This document shows positions 37,318 through 49,211 of a stretch of 64,000 nucleotides of DNA, in pieces (within the stretch, counting starts at the first letter, position 1; the number at the start of each line of letters is the position of its first letter). A program made the translations under genes and the position numbers. The notes beneath the pieces are model-generated. The model was not told the origin of the DNA, did no database searches, and was given only the letters and a program-made list of their open reading frames with translations. Source of the DNA: Lineus longissimus (taxonomy: Eukaryota > Nemertea > Pilidiophora > Heteronemertea > Lineidae); NCBI RefSeq assembly GCF_910592395.1, contig NC_088315.1, positions 19,696,219-19,760,218 of the forward strand. Reading direction: 5' to 3'.

Positions 37318-38030
37318 TGATTCCCCAGTGTATTCTGCAATGCTGGACGCATCCAAGGCATTCGATTGTATCAACTTTATCAAGTTATTCAGGATATTGC
37401 AGCGCAAGGGATTGTGCCCCTCATTTCACGTTTTTAGCGACTTTGTGTACCACCCAGAGAGTGAATATTAGGTGGGAAGATTACACCTTCCCCTCATTTA
37501 CTGTTTCTAATGGAGTCAAACAGGGGGGAGTGTTGTCTCCGATTCTTTTCAACCTATACATAGGGGAACTTCTCGAGAAGCTGTAGAGTTCAAAGGTAGG
37601 GTGCCATGTAGGCCATTATTTCGCTGGAGCATTTGCGTATGCCGACGACGTTATCATTATTGCTCTGTCGCTTTAGGCTCTGCGACAACTGCTCAAATTT
37701 TTGATGACTATTCTAAAGAGTAAAAGATCAAGTTCAATGCTGGAAAATCTAAACTGCTAGTTTTTGGCACAAGGAATGTAGAAGACTTTGTGGTCCGCGT
37801 GACATGACCCCTAGTTTACATGAAATACATCTCGGGATTCCTATAGGGCCAAATATAGAGGAAGAAAGAATTGAAACAACAATATCTGACATGTACAAAC
37901 GTACACATTTATTATTAGTGCAGTTTCAATATGCCTCTACTGTGGTGAGATATGCTCTATTCAAGAGTTTTAGTACGTCCCTTTACGGCAGCCCAATGCT
38001 GAATTTGGCTCACCACTGACTCATTGTCAA
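37318..38030 (+). mobile_element. Non-LTR RT fragment, 3' part (unit 3)
   Basis: Motifs as in unit 1 (LDASKAFDCINF, GVKQGGVLSPILFNLYIGE, FAYADDV, HLGIPIGPN) with the same stops. Confidence 0.7.
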
Positions 38031-38094
38031 TATCGGGGAAACACCAGTCCAGTCAAAACAATCTGTAAAGGACCTTGGCTTTACTCTTGACCAG

Positions 38095-38454
38095 ACCCTC
38101 TCAATGAGAGACAATACTCAGCTGCTAGGCTTGTTGTGCGTGTCAGGAAGTATGACCACATCACCCTGGTTTTAAAGATGCTCCACTGGCTGCCAGTCAA
38201 ACAAAAATGTGTTTGCAAATTTCTGCTCTTAGCATAGAAATGTTTTAATGGACTTGCACCAAAATACCTTTGCGACCTTTTGGTTGCCCACCAGCCAGCA
38301 CGACCTTTACGTTCCCCGTCAATGGGGCTGATCGTTACTCCTCGTTACAAAACACAGTTCTACGGTGCTAGGGCGCACTCAGTCGCCGCTCCCCTTTGTG
38401 GAACGATCTGCCCCCACACATCAGGTGTGCTGGTTCGGTGGACAGCTTCAAGGT
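38095..38454 (+). mobile_element. Internally deleted CR1/L2-like 3' end (unit 3)
   Basis: Jumps from ATGAGAGACAATA to CTCAGCTGCTAGGC, losing about 180 bp present in units 1, 2 and 4. It ends at GACAGCTTCAAGGTT, where unit 4 begins. Confidence 0.7.
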
Positions 38455-39788
38455 TCCATCCTTTGAACATGAAAAATGAGATCCTGGCGTTAAAGTAAGT
38501 AGTATTTGGAACACGAAGACCGACTCATCTTCATGGAAACGGCCGGCTTTTTTGGTGGTGGGTGGGGGTACAAAGTGGCGAGTTTTATCCTCGTCGATTT
38601 TGGTCTGATCGATCGTTTTCTCGCGCCTGTGATGACATGCTGCAACGGTAGTGGCAGAGAGAAAACACTCGATCTGATTGGAAAATGGACGCACACTATG
38701 AAGGCATCTGTATTTTGGAAACGACGAATCTTCAATTTTCTTTCACAGCTGTTTTGACAGATCCGGTCTTTGTGGCGCACATGACCTTTGGTGGGTAGTG
38801 TTGAAGGACAATCTCCCAATGAGAGGATTGCCATTTGCTGCCGAGTAAGAAAACGCTGGTACAGGGTACTAGTAGCACTGAGCAACCGTTACTTATTGCA
38901 AGGCTAGGAGATTGGTTAAGATCTCACAGTAAGTGCCCCAGACGCATGCCGTTTCCATGGATCTGAATGGGTCTGTCTTGTTCAAAATACTATTTTCTCA
39001 ACGTCATGATCTTAGTTCAATGTACAGGGGATGCTTTGGTGATTTTATGATGCCATCTTCTGTGACTTCGGACAAAGTCACCAATCCGGTCGGGCCTTAT
39101 ACGCGAACATACCTCAAAGCGGTGGGGCGAGATCGAGGGCAAATTTCCTTGGTTCGTGTTCTGGCCCATACTAGTAAAAAAAAGCTGTGATCGGGTACAC
39201 TTTTAGCATAATCTCCTTTACATAGTATATGAGCCTGCTCCTTAGTCCCTATAGTAGGGAAATTTTGGTGTGGTTTTCGACCGTTTGTGGGATCGAGCTA
39301 GGTGGTGTAAAAAGGTGGCGCTTCCTATTGGTAAAAAAACCAATTAGTTGCCTTGAATAAGCCATGGAGACCTTCCCTACAAAAAAATGTGTAGGTTCTT
39401 GTTATCAATGTCAGTAATTTGGTGTCTGAATCAATCCGGGACATGGCTTACATCCCATGTCAAGGGCAAGTCTGACGTCACCAACGCCCGGATGTGTCCA
39501 CTGCACTGGCTAGTGAGACCCGAGGGAGCGATGTACATAGAAATGTACCAAAATGGCCGCCAGCCGAGTAATTCTGGTGATAGTGAAATAATATCAAACA
39601 AAGTTAATTTTCATAGTTATTGCCAGCATTTGCGATTTAATTTTTACTCGTATCGATACGAACATTTAATAAGCAACGACAGTAAAAGGGAAATAGAGTC
39701 CATTTCCGTGTAGTCGATTCCGGTGCGTCAGGTTTCTGTGGATTGCTCCATGTCACATCGTGGTTTATCAACCTCTCAAAAGACCGTG

Positions 39789-39992
39789 CTAGCAGTTTGC
39801 ATGATTAGGGTGGTGATGGCAACAATGGTGGTCATGGGCAGGGCAGCAGTTATGGGCGCTAGGATGGTGTAAGCAACAATGGGCGTCGTGACAGTGGTGT
39901 AATAGACCTTTGCCCTTTCCCCCATGTCGATCTCCCGTAACACACATCACCGCTACCACCAGCAGAAGTATCATGCATGCAACTCGCGCCAT
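39789..39992 (-). CDS. His/Cys-rich secreted peptide, copy 4 (67 aa)
   Basis: Same protein as copy 3. Start ATG 39992; exon 2 from 40005. Exon 1 is inferred at about 41778-41729. Its intron is full length like units 1-2 (it keeps TTCGACAAAATGCCCC), whereas copies 3 and 5 have the deletion, so intron and peptide type do not track each other. Confidence 0.8.
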   Translation of the reverse strand: MARVACMILLLVVAVMCVTGDRHGGKGKGLLHHCHDAHCCLHHPSAHNCCPAHDHHCCHHHPNHANC

Positions 39993-40260
39993 GTTTGCGA
40001 AAATTCTGCAAGGAAAGAAAAATGAAAAATTTTGAATGTATTTCACGGGTCAGGTCACAGGCGTTTGTGAGGAGCTGGGATCGAGGGACTATTTTTCCGT
40101 TCACACCACCAACCATGCACAATGTAAATTATGTACAGCGAATGTACACACCGGCATTACAAAGTAAAGAAAGGTTGCAACCAAACTAGGCACCCAAATC
40201 GACCCCACAAAATCACCCTCTAGTATTATGATAGTCCAAATCACTCATAACGGCGTCAGT

Positions 40261-40383
40261 GAGTTTTCGCAAATCACCGAAACGCCAACGCGAACGCCTG
40301 TCCCATTGTTCGATATCATGATCAGGAGGTCAAACAATGGAATAATCGTTCGCGCTGGCGTTTCGGGGGATTTGCGAAAACTC
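40261..40383. repeat. 123-bp foldback in the intron of peptide gene 4
   Basis: Same foldback as in the other units, with the arms intact. Confidence 0.85.
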
Positions 40384-41728
40384 CCTATCTTCAACTTCGA
40401 AGCTGGCATGCACTAATTGATGCGTCATAAATTTACAGATTGATCACTGCGTCTTTAATTTACAAATTGTTGCGTAACTTTGATAAAATTGCAAAAAAGT
40501 CAGATCCAAACGTAAGTCCTCCGGTTCTCTCCATCGCTTTCATCTCAGACCCATGTACCTCGTCCCTGCATTCTTTCAATCCTACGTCATTATCGAGAAA
40601 GGAGTGTATTGAAACCATCTGGTTATGCGAGTTTGTAAAAAAGAGAGAGAATTCCGTACTTCGACAAAATGCCCCTTATCTGATTCAACTCTATAGAACT
40701 GCAGCGCTTAAGTTTATCTTTGGTATGATATAAAAACCCCGACTATCTGAGTTCAGGAAAAGATTTGCCATCATTATGAAAAAGACAAATTTTCTAGAAT
40801 TTCTCAAGTTAAAAATTCTTAGTTTTATCAAGTCTTGCTGTTGATTACACGAGATGCAAAAAAACCCAAGAGAATCGCAGACACTTCCTCCGATGGTTGC
40901 CAACCCACCGACAACTTCTACGCGAGTGAATCCAGCTTTAGATTGAAGCCAACCTCTAGATTGGAGCCTTAGATGGATTGTATTTAACTCACAGTTTTCT
41001 CATCGTGGCGAGGCTATGCCAGGACACCAAGAGAGCTGTGTTCTGGTTTTCGTGCGCAGTTTGAAACTCTGTTTTCGGCGTCTTAACTACAAAACACTGA
41101 GATACATGTTGTCTGATCCGGGAAGCGCAATTTGCTTTCTTTTAAATACTGAAGACTGAGATGCAACAGTAGTCTAAAATTTAAAGGTGTTCGTTCACAT
41201 ACATTTACTATTGGTCCAACTATATCTAGTTCCTTTTTCTAACGCCAGCCGACATCAGTCAGCCATAATGCATGATAAATGCATGCATGCTTCCGTGTTA
41301 TTGGTATGCAATTGGGGTGTATGATGTTTCCCGATTGCTCGGTGTTATGTGTACACTGGCTTTGTCATGCGAATACAAGGTATGTGTATTGTTTCAATCA
41401 TCCCAAATCTGTCAAAAACGACGAGAGCCGGCGCCGGATTGGCGTTTGACATTTTCATGGAAACGGCCAACAAAGTAAACCATCGGTGTGAGCCAAAAAG
41501 AATGCCTGTTTCCATTTGTTCTGCATAGCCTCAGGACAACCAGGGGACTGATATACGATATACAGTCCAAAATGGTCAAGTTTAAAAGAGGTAGCCTTTG
41601 ATCTTAAGCTATATCTTAAGCTATCGGTGATATTGTTAGCCTTGGCTCGGAGAGGTGACAACCCTCGGAGAAGTTGTTGCTGGATCCCCAGAGTAAATAA
41701 ATCAAATTGACAAATAACATGGACTTAC

Positions 41729-41807
41729 CTGTTTGTCTGTACGAGGTCTGGAGATATCTTGAAGTCGAAGTTTCGAATGAAGTTTCTGGTGAAGCAAGGG
41801 GTTTATA
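41729..41807 (-). promoter_or_regulatory. TATA promoter and exon 1 of peptide gene 4
   Basis: TATAAA at 41807-41802, initiator A inferred at 41778, donor at 41729/41728. Confidence 0.75.
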
Positions 41808-42609
41808 AAGGCGGGAGAACAAAGCGCGTTGTGAGCCATCTGGCGATGGCAAATTGGCCAATTAGACCATCGATGAGTTTATCAACATCATCATTATAAA
41901 CCAGACAAAAAATTTTTGAAATTATTTAAAGTAGCTTTTATGATGATAAGTAAAGTACTTATGTGAAGTGATCGTGCCTTTGCGCAAGTCCATACATACA
42001 CAATCCTGCAAAAATCAATTCATTGTGTACTCCCAATATTCCCTTGCAAAAATAATGAAGCACTTTGATGATAATTGGATGTTTCTTCAAATGACGCAGC
42101 AGGATTTGTAGAAAAACCATGGACGCCGATGATAACTCGTAAAGGGGTACGCCGCACGTAGTTTATGTATAGTATACACAACGGCAATGTTGATATTCAT
42201 CGATATTCAGTAGGTATTTACATAATTTTAAAATATATATTTATCAATTAGAAATTTCTAATTTTTAACGAACGCGTGATCATCAATGTCATCTGCACTG
42301 TTGATGTAAATGACTGCGTGGATAATCAGTGAGTTTTCGATCAAAATGTAAGGGCCCTTATCAAACTTTGGAGGTGTAATTACAACATCCTAAACAAACT
42401 TAATGAGGCAACTATCGTGGTGCTTTAAATTGACTCTTCAATTCAATTCTGAACAAGGGAAGGAATGTTTCATCTGATCATTCCATTAATGCCACTCGTT
42501 TGCTGCACGTTCATCTGTCCTTCTTGCTGACCTCCATGGTGTACCATTGTTTTTGCCCAGTGACCTTTCTAGGTCTACCGCTATCTCGATCCAAAAAAAT
42601 GCCAGGAAA

Positions 42610-42797
42610 TCACTAAATCAGTCTGAAAATTACCGGGACATTGCCCTTGGCAGTATTATAGGTAAGGTATTTATTATATTATTCTTGTGAGATACAGGGA
42701 TATTCTTACCTCCAGTGACTGTCAATTTGGATTCATAAATGGTCTTTCGACAACTTCTTGTAGCTTTGTAACGGAAGAGATGATAAGATATTACATC
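42610..42797 (+). mobile_element. Non-LTR RT fragment, 5' part (unit 4)
   Basis: Corresponds to 15377-15557 and is cut off by the composite insert at the same point. Confidence 0.65.
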
Positions 42798-45700
42798 TAT
42801 ATCATAATACTATAAGGCGGCTCGATAAAGTGCCATTTGGGGGTAGTGTTTCGTCTCGAAATTTTGCACGTTTGCAGGTGATATGTTATCCTGATGCAAC
42901 GTTATGTTTATTTTCGGAAATTTACTTCAGCGGAGCAGTAATGAGGGATTTTTAATCGGACACTGTCAATTCTCCTTACTACTCACAGAAGCCAAGTCAT
43001 AGCTGTTTAGTTATGCAGGGGCTTAATCAATTACCTGCACTCCCTGTGGGGTGGCTAACATTACCTGTTGAACGGCTGGCTGTAGGGGGATGATTGGAAC
43101 AGCCTGTACCTGTTGACCTGCTGAACCAAGGTTAATGTTATTTTCAATCCACGATTGCAGGTCACCTAATGTTCGAGATTTTGCGGGGAAAGAAATTGTA
43201 AACAAACGTATGTGTGCAGTTCAAATGTAAACAAAAATGTATTTTTGGTACTTTCGGTTGCTGGACTTGGGTTTTCCCGCAGTAAGGAGCTGGGGTCAAA
43301 TTGGTGGTCTATTTATATGGGTGCTGTGTTAGCCAGAGCTAGCCCTTGATTATGAAGGGATTTTCAAATGAAGGTTACCATGGTCTGTTTATGTGCTCAC
43401 CACACTTTCAATAATTGATCTGAAGAGGCGCGCTGAACCTGAAATGGCCTTATCAAGGAGCTGCTCACGGTGCTGAACATCTAGCTTGCCTGTCGAGTAA
43501 GTGCCTTGCCCGAGACCTGGCTACATGTAGGAGGAGCACGCATTTTAAAGTTATAGTAGCGATAGTGCAATTTGTTCGAGCCATTTGGAGGCCGACATGT
43601 GAAGGCCTATCTGGGTATTCTTTCTTCTCCGTATAAAAAGGCGCATATTGCTGACTAAGGAACGAGGCATTGCCTCATCACTCTCTATCGGACCAACTGA
43701 TATACTTTTATATGCACGCATACAGCACGCCACAGCTATGTCCGAGTCTGTGGACAAATGGTTGGTCTAATTTGTCTCTTCGATATGGCTCCTTTGATAT
43801 TGGATTAGATTTACATTGCAATTCAATCTATTCAAGGTATAGCCCATTTGAACCTGCCTGCGCCACGGGTACAATGCTAGCAACTCAATATTTCTATAGA
43901 TATTTCTTAATATATGGTATATATATAGCTCGGTGATTTTATTGAAAATGTTTGCAGTTGATTTAAATGTTTAAATGGTTTAAAAACAAATTTTTAGAAG
44001 CGAGGTCAACAGGGTCAAAAGAAATAGTTTTTGGCGCCAATGATGTCGGCAATGGCAGATTTGAATTAAGATTCGAGTCGATTTTTTGGAAGCCGAAAGT
44101 GCGGATGCACAGGGCAATTGCATTTAGAAAGCTCCGCCGACTGATAGTCAAACCATTCCCTGGAGTGCTCGAAAACCTGGAATCAGTGTGTACTTCAGCT
44201 TGAAAAGTTCACGGGTGAAGGGGTTTTCTTCATGATGATATTGATAATGATAATAATGATGATGGTTTAAGAGCACTGGTGGATCTAGGAACTGGAAGAA
44301 GAGGGAGCGTGCACTGCATTTCTCATCAAAATTGCTGCACTACAGTTGGGTTCCAAAATTTCATGGTCAATTTCAAAGATTCTATAACAATCAGGGGGCG
44401 TGCCTCTGGTGCACCCCTTTGGATACGTGCCTGATAAACGTTCATGGATGAAAGTAGAAAGAAAGCTAAAAAAGAAAACGATATAAGATTCGCCAGGGTT
44501 TGAAGCTAATTCGAATCCGCGCCTGATAAACGTTCATGGATGAAAAATGGAAAGAAGACCTTTTAAAAAAAAACAAAAAATCATTCGCCGGGGTTCGAAC
44601 CCGTGACCACCCAATCTAAAGCGCAGCGCTTTAACCGCTGAGCTATCAGGGCGGTCATGTTTGACGTGAGATTTTCGGCAATCTGAAGACAGGCCTTAGG
44701 GTACGCGCCATGATTGTGGCTAGGTCACGCTGGCGGAAGAGTAATTGGGTGCAAATAGTTCCAAGCTAACCGTATTACTCAATATTACTATAGATATTTC
44801 TTAATATATCGTATATATATAGCTCGGTGATTTTATTGAAAATGTTTGCAGTTGATTTAAATGTTTGAATGGTTTAAAAACAAAATTTTTAGAAGCGAGG
44901 TCAACAGGGTCAAAAGAAATAGTTTTTGGCGCCAATGATGTCGGCAATGGCAGATTTGAATTAAGATTCGAGTCGATTCTTTTGGAAGCCGAAAGTGCGG
45001 ATGCACAGGGCAATTGCATTTAGAAAGCTCCGCCGACTGATAGTCAAACCATTCCCTGGAGTGCTCGAAAACCTGGAATCAGTGTGTACTTCAGCTTGAA
45101 AAGTTCGCGGGTGAAGGGGTTTTCTTCATGATAATATTGATAATGATAATAATGATGATGGTTTAAGAGCACTGGTGGATCCAGGAACTGGAAGAAGAGG
45201 GAGCGTGCATTGCATTTCTCATCAAAATTGCTGCACTACAGTTGGGTTCCAAAATTTCATGGTCAATTTCAAAGATTCTATAACAATCAGGGGGCGTACC
45301 TCCGGTGCACTCCCTTGGATACGCCCCCGATAAACGTTCATGGATGAAAGTAGAAAGAAAGCTAAAAATAAAACGATATAAGATTCGCCAGGGTTTGAAT
45401 CTAATTCGAATCCGCGCCTGATAAACGTTCATGGATGAAAAATGGAAAGAAGACCTTTTAAAAAAACGAAAAAATATACTCGCCGGTTTTCGAACCCGTG
45501 ACCACCCGATCTAAAGCGTAGCACTCTAACCGCTGAGCTATCAGGGCGTTCATGTTTTACGTGAGATATTCGGCAATCTGAAGACAGGCCTTAGGGTACG
45601 CGCCATGATTGTGGCTAGGTCACGCTGGCGGAAGGGTAATTGGGTGCGAATACTTCCAAGGTAACCGTATCAATATCATAATACTATAAGGTTGCTCGAT

Positions 45701-45962
45701 AAAGTGCCATTTGGGGGAAGTGTTTCGTCTCGAAATTTTGCACGTTTGCAGGTGATATGTTATCCTGATGCAACGTTATGTTTATTTTCGGAAATTTACT
45801 TCAGCGGAGCAGTAATGAGGGATTTTTAATCGGACACTTTCAATTCTCCTTACCACTCACAGAAGCCAAGTGATATTGCATTAGATTTTCATTGCAATTC
45901 AATCTATTCAAGGTATAGTCCATTTGAAACTGCCTGCGCCACGGGTACAATGCTAGTCAATA
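42798..45962. mobile_element. Composite insert with two subrepeats (unit 4)
   Basis: Same structure as in unit 1. Subrepeats start at about 43882 and 44776, with minus-strand tRNA-like heads at 44587-44656 and 45482-45550. The 60-codon frame is at 43023-43205. Confidence 0.7.
43023..43205 (-). other. Conserved 60-codon frame inside the composite insert (copy 3)
   Basis: Same frame as 15783-15965, with Thr-to-Ile and Ser-to-Gly changes (NNINLGSAG). Confidence 0.4.
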
Positions 45963-46690
45963 ATGATTCCCCAGTGTATTCTGCAATGCTGGACGCATCC
46001 AAGGCATTCGATTGTATCAACTTTATCAAGTTATTCAGGATATTGCAGCGCAAGGGATTGTGCCCCTCATTTCACGTCTTTAGCGACTTTGTGTACCACC
46101 CAGAGAGTGAATATTAGGTGGGAAGATTACACCTTCCCCTCATTTACTGTTTCTAATGGAGTCAAACAGGGGGGAGTGTTGTCTCCGATTCTTTTCAACC
46201 TATACATAGGGGAACTTCTCGAGAAGCTGTAGAGTTCAAAAGTAGGGTGCCATGTAGGCCATTATTTCGCTGGAGCATTTGCGTATGCCGACGACGTTAT
46301 CATTATTGCTCTGTCGCTTTAGGCTCTGCGACAACTGCTCAAATTTTTGATGACTATTCTAAAGAGTAAAAGATCAAGTTCAATGCTGGAAAATCTAAAC
46401 TGCTAGTTTTTGGCACAAGGAATGTAGAAGACTTTGTGGTCCGCGTGACATGACCCCTAGTTTACATGAAATACATCTCGGGATTCCTATAGGGCCAAAT
46501 ATAGAGGAAGAAAGAATTGAAACAACAATATCTGACATGTACAAACGTACACATTTATTATTAGTGCAGTTTCAATATGCCTCTACTGTGGTGAAATATG
46601 CTCTATTCAAGAGTTTTCGTACGTCCCTTTACGGCAGTCCAATGCTGAATTTGGCTCACCACTCATTGTCAATATCGGGGAAACACCAGT
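45963..46690 (+). mobile_element. Non-LTR RT fragment, 3' part (unit 4)
   Basis: Motifs and stops as in units 1 and 3. Confidence 0.7.
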
Positions 46691-46734
46691 CCAGTCAAAA
46701 CCATATGTAAAGGACCTTGGCTTTAGTCTTGACT

Positions 46735-47279
46735 GACACTCAATGAGAGACAATGTTAACAATGTCTGTAAGGCAGCTTCTTTTGCCGTCTGGCGAATCG
46801 GTCGTATTCGTCATCTACCCGACCAACAGTCAACCGAACAGCTAGTCCATGCTTATATAACATCTCGGCTGGACTATTGTAACAGCTTGCTGTTCCGCCT
46901 TCCTGACGCGTACATCAACAGACTACAATTAATCCAAAACTCAGCTGCTAGGCTTGTTGTGCGTGTCAGGAAGTATGACCACATCACCCTGGTTTTAAAG
47001 ATGCTCCACTGGCTGCCAGTCAAACAAAAATGTGTTTTCAAATTTCTGCTCTAAGCATAGAAATGTTTTAATGGACTTGCAACAAAATACGTTTGCGACC
47101 TTTTGGTTGCCCACCAGCCAGCACGACCTTTACGTTCCTCGTCAATGGGGGCTGATCGTTCCTCCTCGTTACAAAACACAGTTCTACGGTGCTAGGGCGT
47201 ACTCAGTCGCCGCTCCCCTTCTGTGGAACGATCTGCCCCCACACATCAGGTGTGCTGGTTCGGTGGACAGCTTCAAGGT
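46735..47279 (+). mobile_element. CR1/L2-like 3' end (unit 4)
   Basis: The longest undamaged C-terminal RT frame of the array copies: 103 codons from MRDNVNNVCK through YCNSLLFRLPDAYINRLQLI to LHWLPVKQKCVFKF. The other copies have lost one base in the run before LPDAYI. It ends at GACAGCTTCAAGGTT, the unit 4/5 junction. Confidence 0.75.
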
Positions 47280-48622
47280 TCCATCCTCTGCACATGAAAA
47301 ATGAGATCCTGGCGTTAAAGTAAGTAGTATTTGGAACACGAAGACCGACTCATCTTCATGGAAACGGCCGGCTTTTTTGGTGGTGGTGGGGGGGGGGGGG
47401 GTGGGGGTACAAAGTGGCGAGTTTTATCCTCGTCGATTTTGGTCTGATCGATCGTTTTCTCGCGCCTGTGATGACATGCTGCAACGGTAGTGGCAGAGAG
47501 AAAACACTCGATCTGATTGGAAAATGGACGCACACTATGAAGGCATCTGTATTTTGGAAACGACGAATCTTCAATTTTCTTTCACAGCTGTTTGGACAGA
47601 TCCTGTCTTTGTGGCGCACATGACCTTTGGAGGGTAGTGTTGAAGGACAATCTCCCAATGAGAGGATTGCCATTTGCCTCCGAGTAAGAAAACGCTGGTA
47701 CAGGGTACTAGTAGCACTGAGGAATCGTTACTTATTGCGAGGCTAGGAGATTGGTTGAGATCTCACAGTAAGTGCCCCAGACGCATGCCGTTTCCATGGA
47801 TCTGAATGGGTCTGTCTTGTTCAAAATACTATTTTCTCAACGTCATGATCTTAGTTCAATGTACAGGGGATGCTTTGGTGATTTTATGATGCCATCTTCT
47901 GTGACTTCGGACAAAGTCACCAATCCGGTTGGGCCTTATACGCGAACATACCTCAAAGCCGTGGGGCGAGATCGAGGGCGAATTTCCTTGGTTCGTGTTC
48001 TGGCCCATACTAGGAAAAAAAGCTGTGATCGGGTACAATTTTGGCATAATCTCCTTTACATAATATATGAGCCTGCTCCTTAGTCCCTATAGTAGGGAAA
48101 TTTTGGTGTGGTTTTCGACCGTTTGTGGGATCTAGGTGGTGTCAAAAGGTGGCGCTCCCTATTGGTCAAAAAACCAATTAGTTGCCTTGAATAAGCCATG
48201 GAGACCTACCCTACAAAAAAATGTGTAGGTTCTTGTTATCAATGTCAGCAATTTGGTGTCTGGATCAATCCGGGACATGGCTTACATCCCATGTCAGGGG
48301 CAAGTCTGACGTCACCAACGCCCGGATGTGTCCACTGCACTGGCTAGTGAGACCCGAGGGAGCGATGTACATGGAAATGTACCAAAATGGCGGCCAGCCG
48401 AGTATTTCTGGTGATAGTGAAATAATATCAAACAAAGTTAATTTTCATAGTTATTGCCAGCATTTGCGATTTAATTTTTACTCGTATCGATACGAACATT
48501 TAATAAGCAACGACAGTAAAAGAGAAATAGAGTCCATTTCCGTGTAGTCGATTCCGGTGCGTCAGGTTTCTGTGGATTGCTCCATGTCACATCGTGGTTT
48601 ATCAACCTCTCAAAAGACCGTG

Positions 48623-48820
48623 CTAGCAGTTTGCACGATGAGGATGGTGATGGCAACAATGGTGGTCAGGGCAGCAGTTATGGGCGTTAGGATGGTGTAA
48701 GCAACAATGGGCGTCGTGACAGTGGTGTAATAGACCTTTGCCCTTTCCCCCATGTCGATCTCCCGTAACACACATCACCGCTACCACCAGCAGAAGTATC
48801 ATGCATGCAACTCGCGCCAT
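48623..48820 (-). CDS. His/Cys-rich secreted peptide, copy 5 (65 aa)
   Basis: Start ATG 48820; exon 2 from 48833. Type-2 sequence (GDRHGGKGKGLLHHC) with two repeat units and a two-residue deletion between them (NCCPDHHCC where copies 3-4 have NCCPAHDHHCC). It ends HPHRANC. The mature part has 8 Cys and 14 His. Exon 1 is inferred at about 50379-50330. This is the most diverged copy; all Cys are retained. Confidence 0.8.
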   Translation of the reverse strand: MARVACMILLLVVAVMCVTGDRHGGKGKGLLHHCHDAHCCLHHPNAHNCCPDHHCCHHHPHRANC

Positions 48821-49088
48821 GTTTGCGAAAATTCTGCAAGGAAAGAAAAATGAAAAATTTTGAATGTATTTCACGGGTCAGGTCACAGGCGTTGGTGAGG
48901 GGCTGGGATCGAGGGACTATTTTTCCGTTCACACCACCAACCATGCACAATGTAAATTATGTACAGCGAATGTACACACCGGGATTACAAAGTAAAGAAA
49001 GGTTGCAACCAAACTAGGCACTCAAATCGACCCCACAAAATCACCCTCTAGTATTATGATAGTCCAAATCACTCATAACGGCGTCAGT

Positions 49089-49211
49089 GAGTTTTCGCAA
49101 ATCACCGAAACGCCAACGCGAACGCCTGTCCCATTGTTCGATATCATGATCAGGAGGTCAAACAATGGAATAATCGTTCGCGCTGGCGTTTCGGGGGATT
49201 TGCGAAAACTC
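49089..49211. repeat. 123-bp foldback in the intron of peptide gene 5
   Basis: Same foldback as in the other units, intact. Confidence 0.85.

Larger units (their letters stand above)
29341..38454 (-). repeat. Array unit 3
   Basis: Starts TCCTCTGAACATGAAAAATG. Contains peptide gene 3 with a shortened intron, the empty site of the unit 5 MITE at 32681, a 4.1-kb composite insert with three subrepeats, and shortened retroelement pieces. Confidence 0.8.
38455..47279 (-). repeat. Array unit 4
   Basis: Starts CCATCCTTTGAACATG. Contains peptide gene 4 with a full-length intron, a 3.2-kb composite insert with two subrepeats and the L2-like end. A segment near 41987-42235 is shared with unit 5 (51774-52025) but absent from units 1-3. 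Confidence 0.8.
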
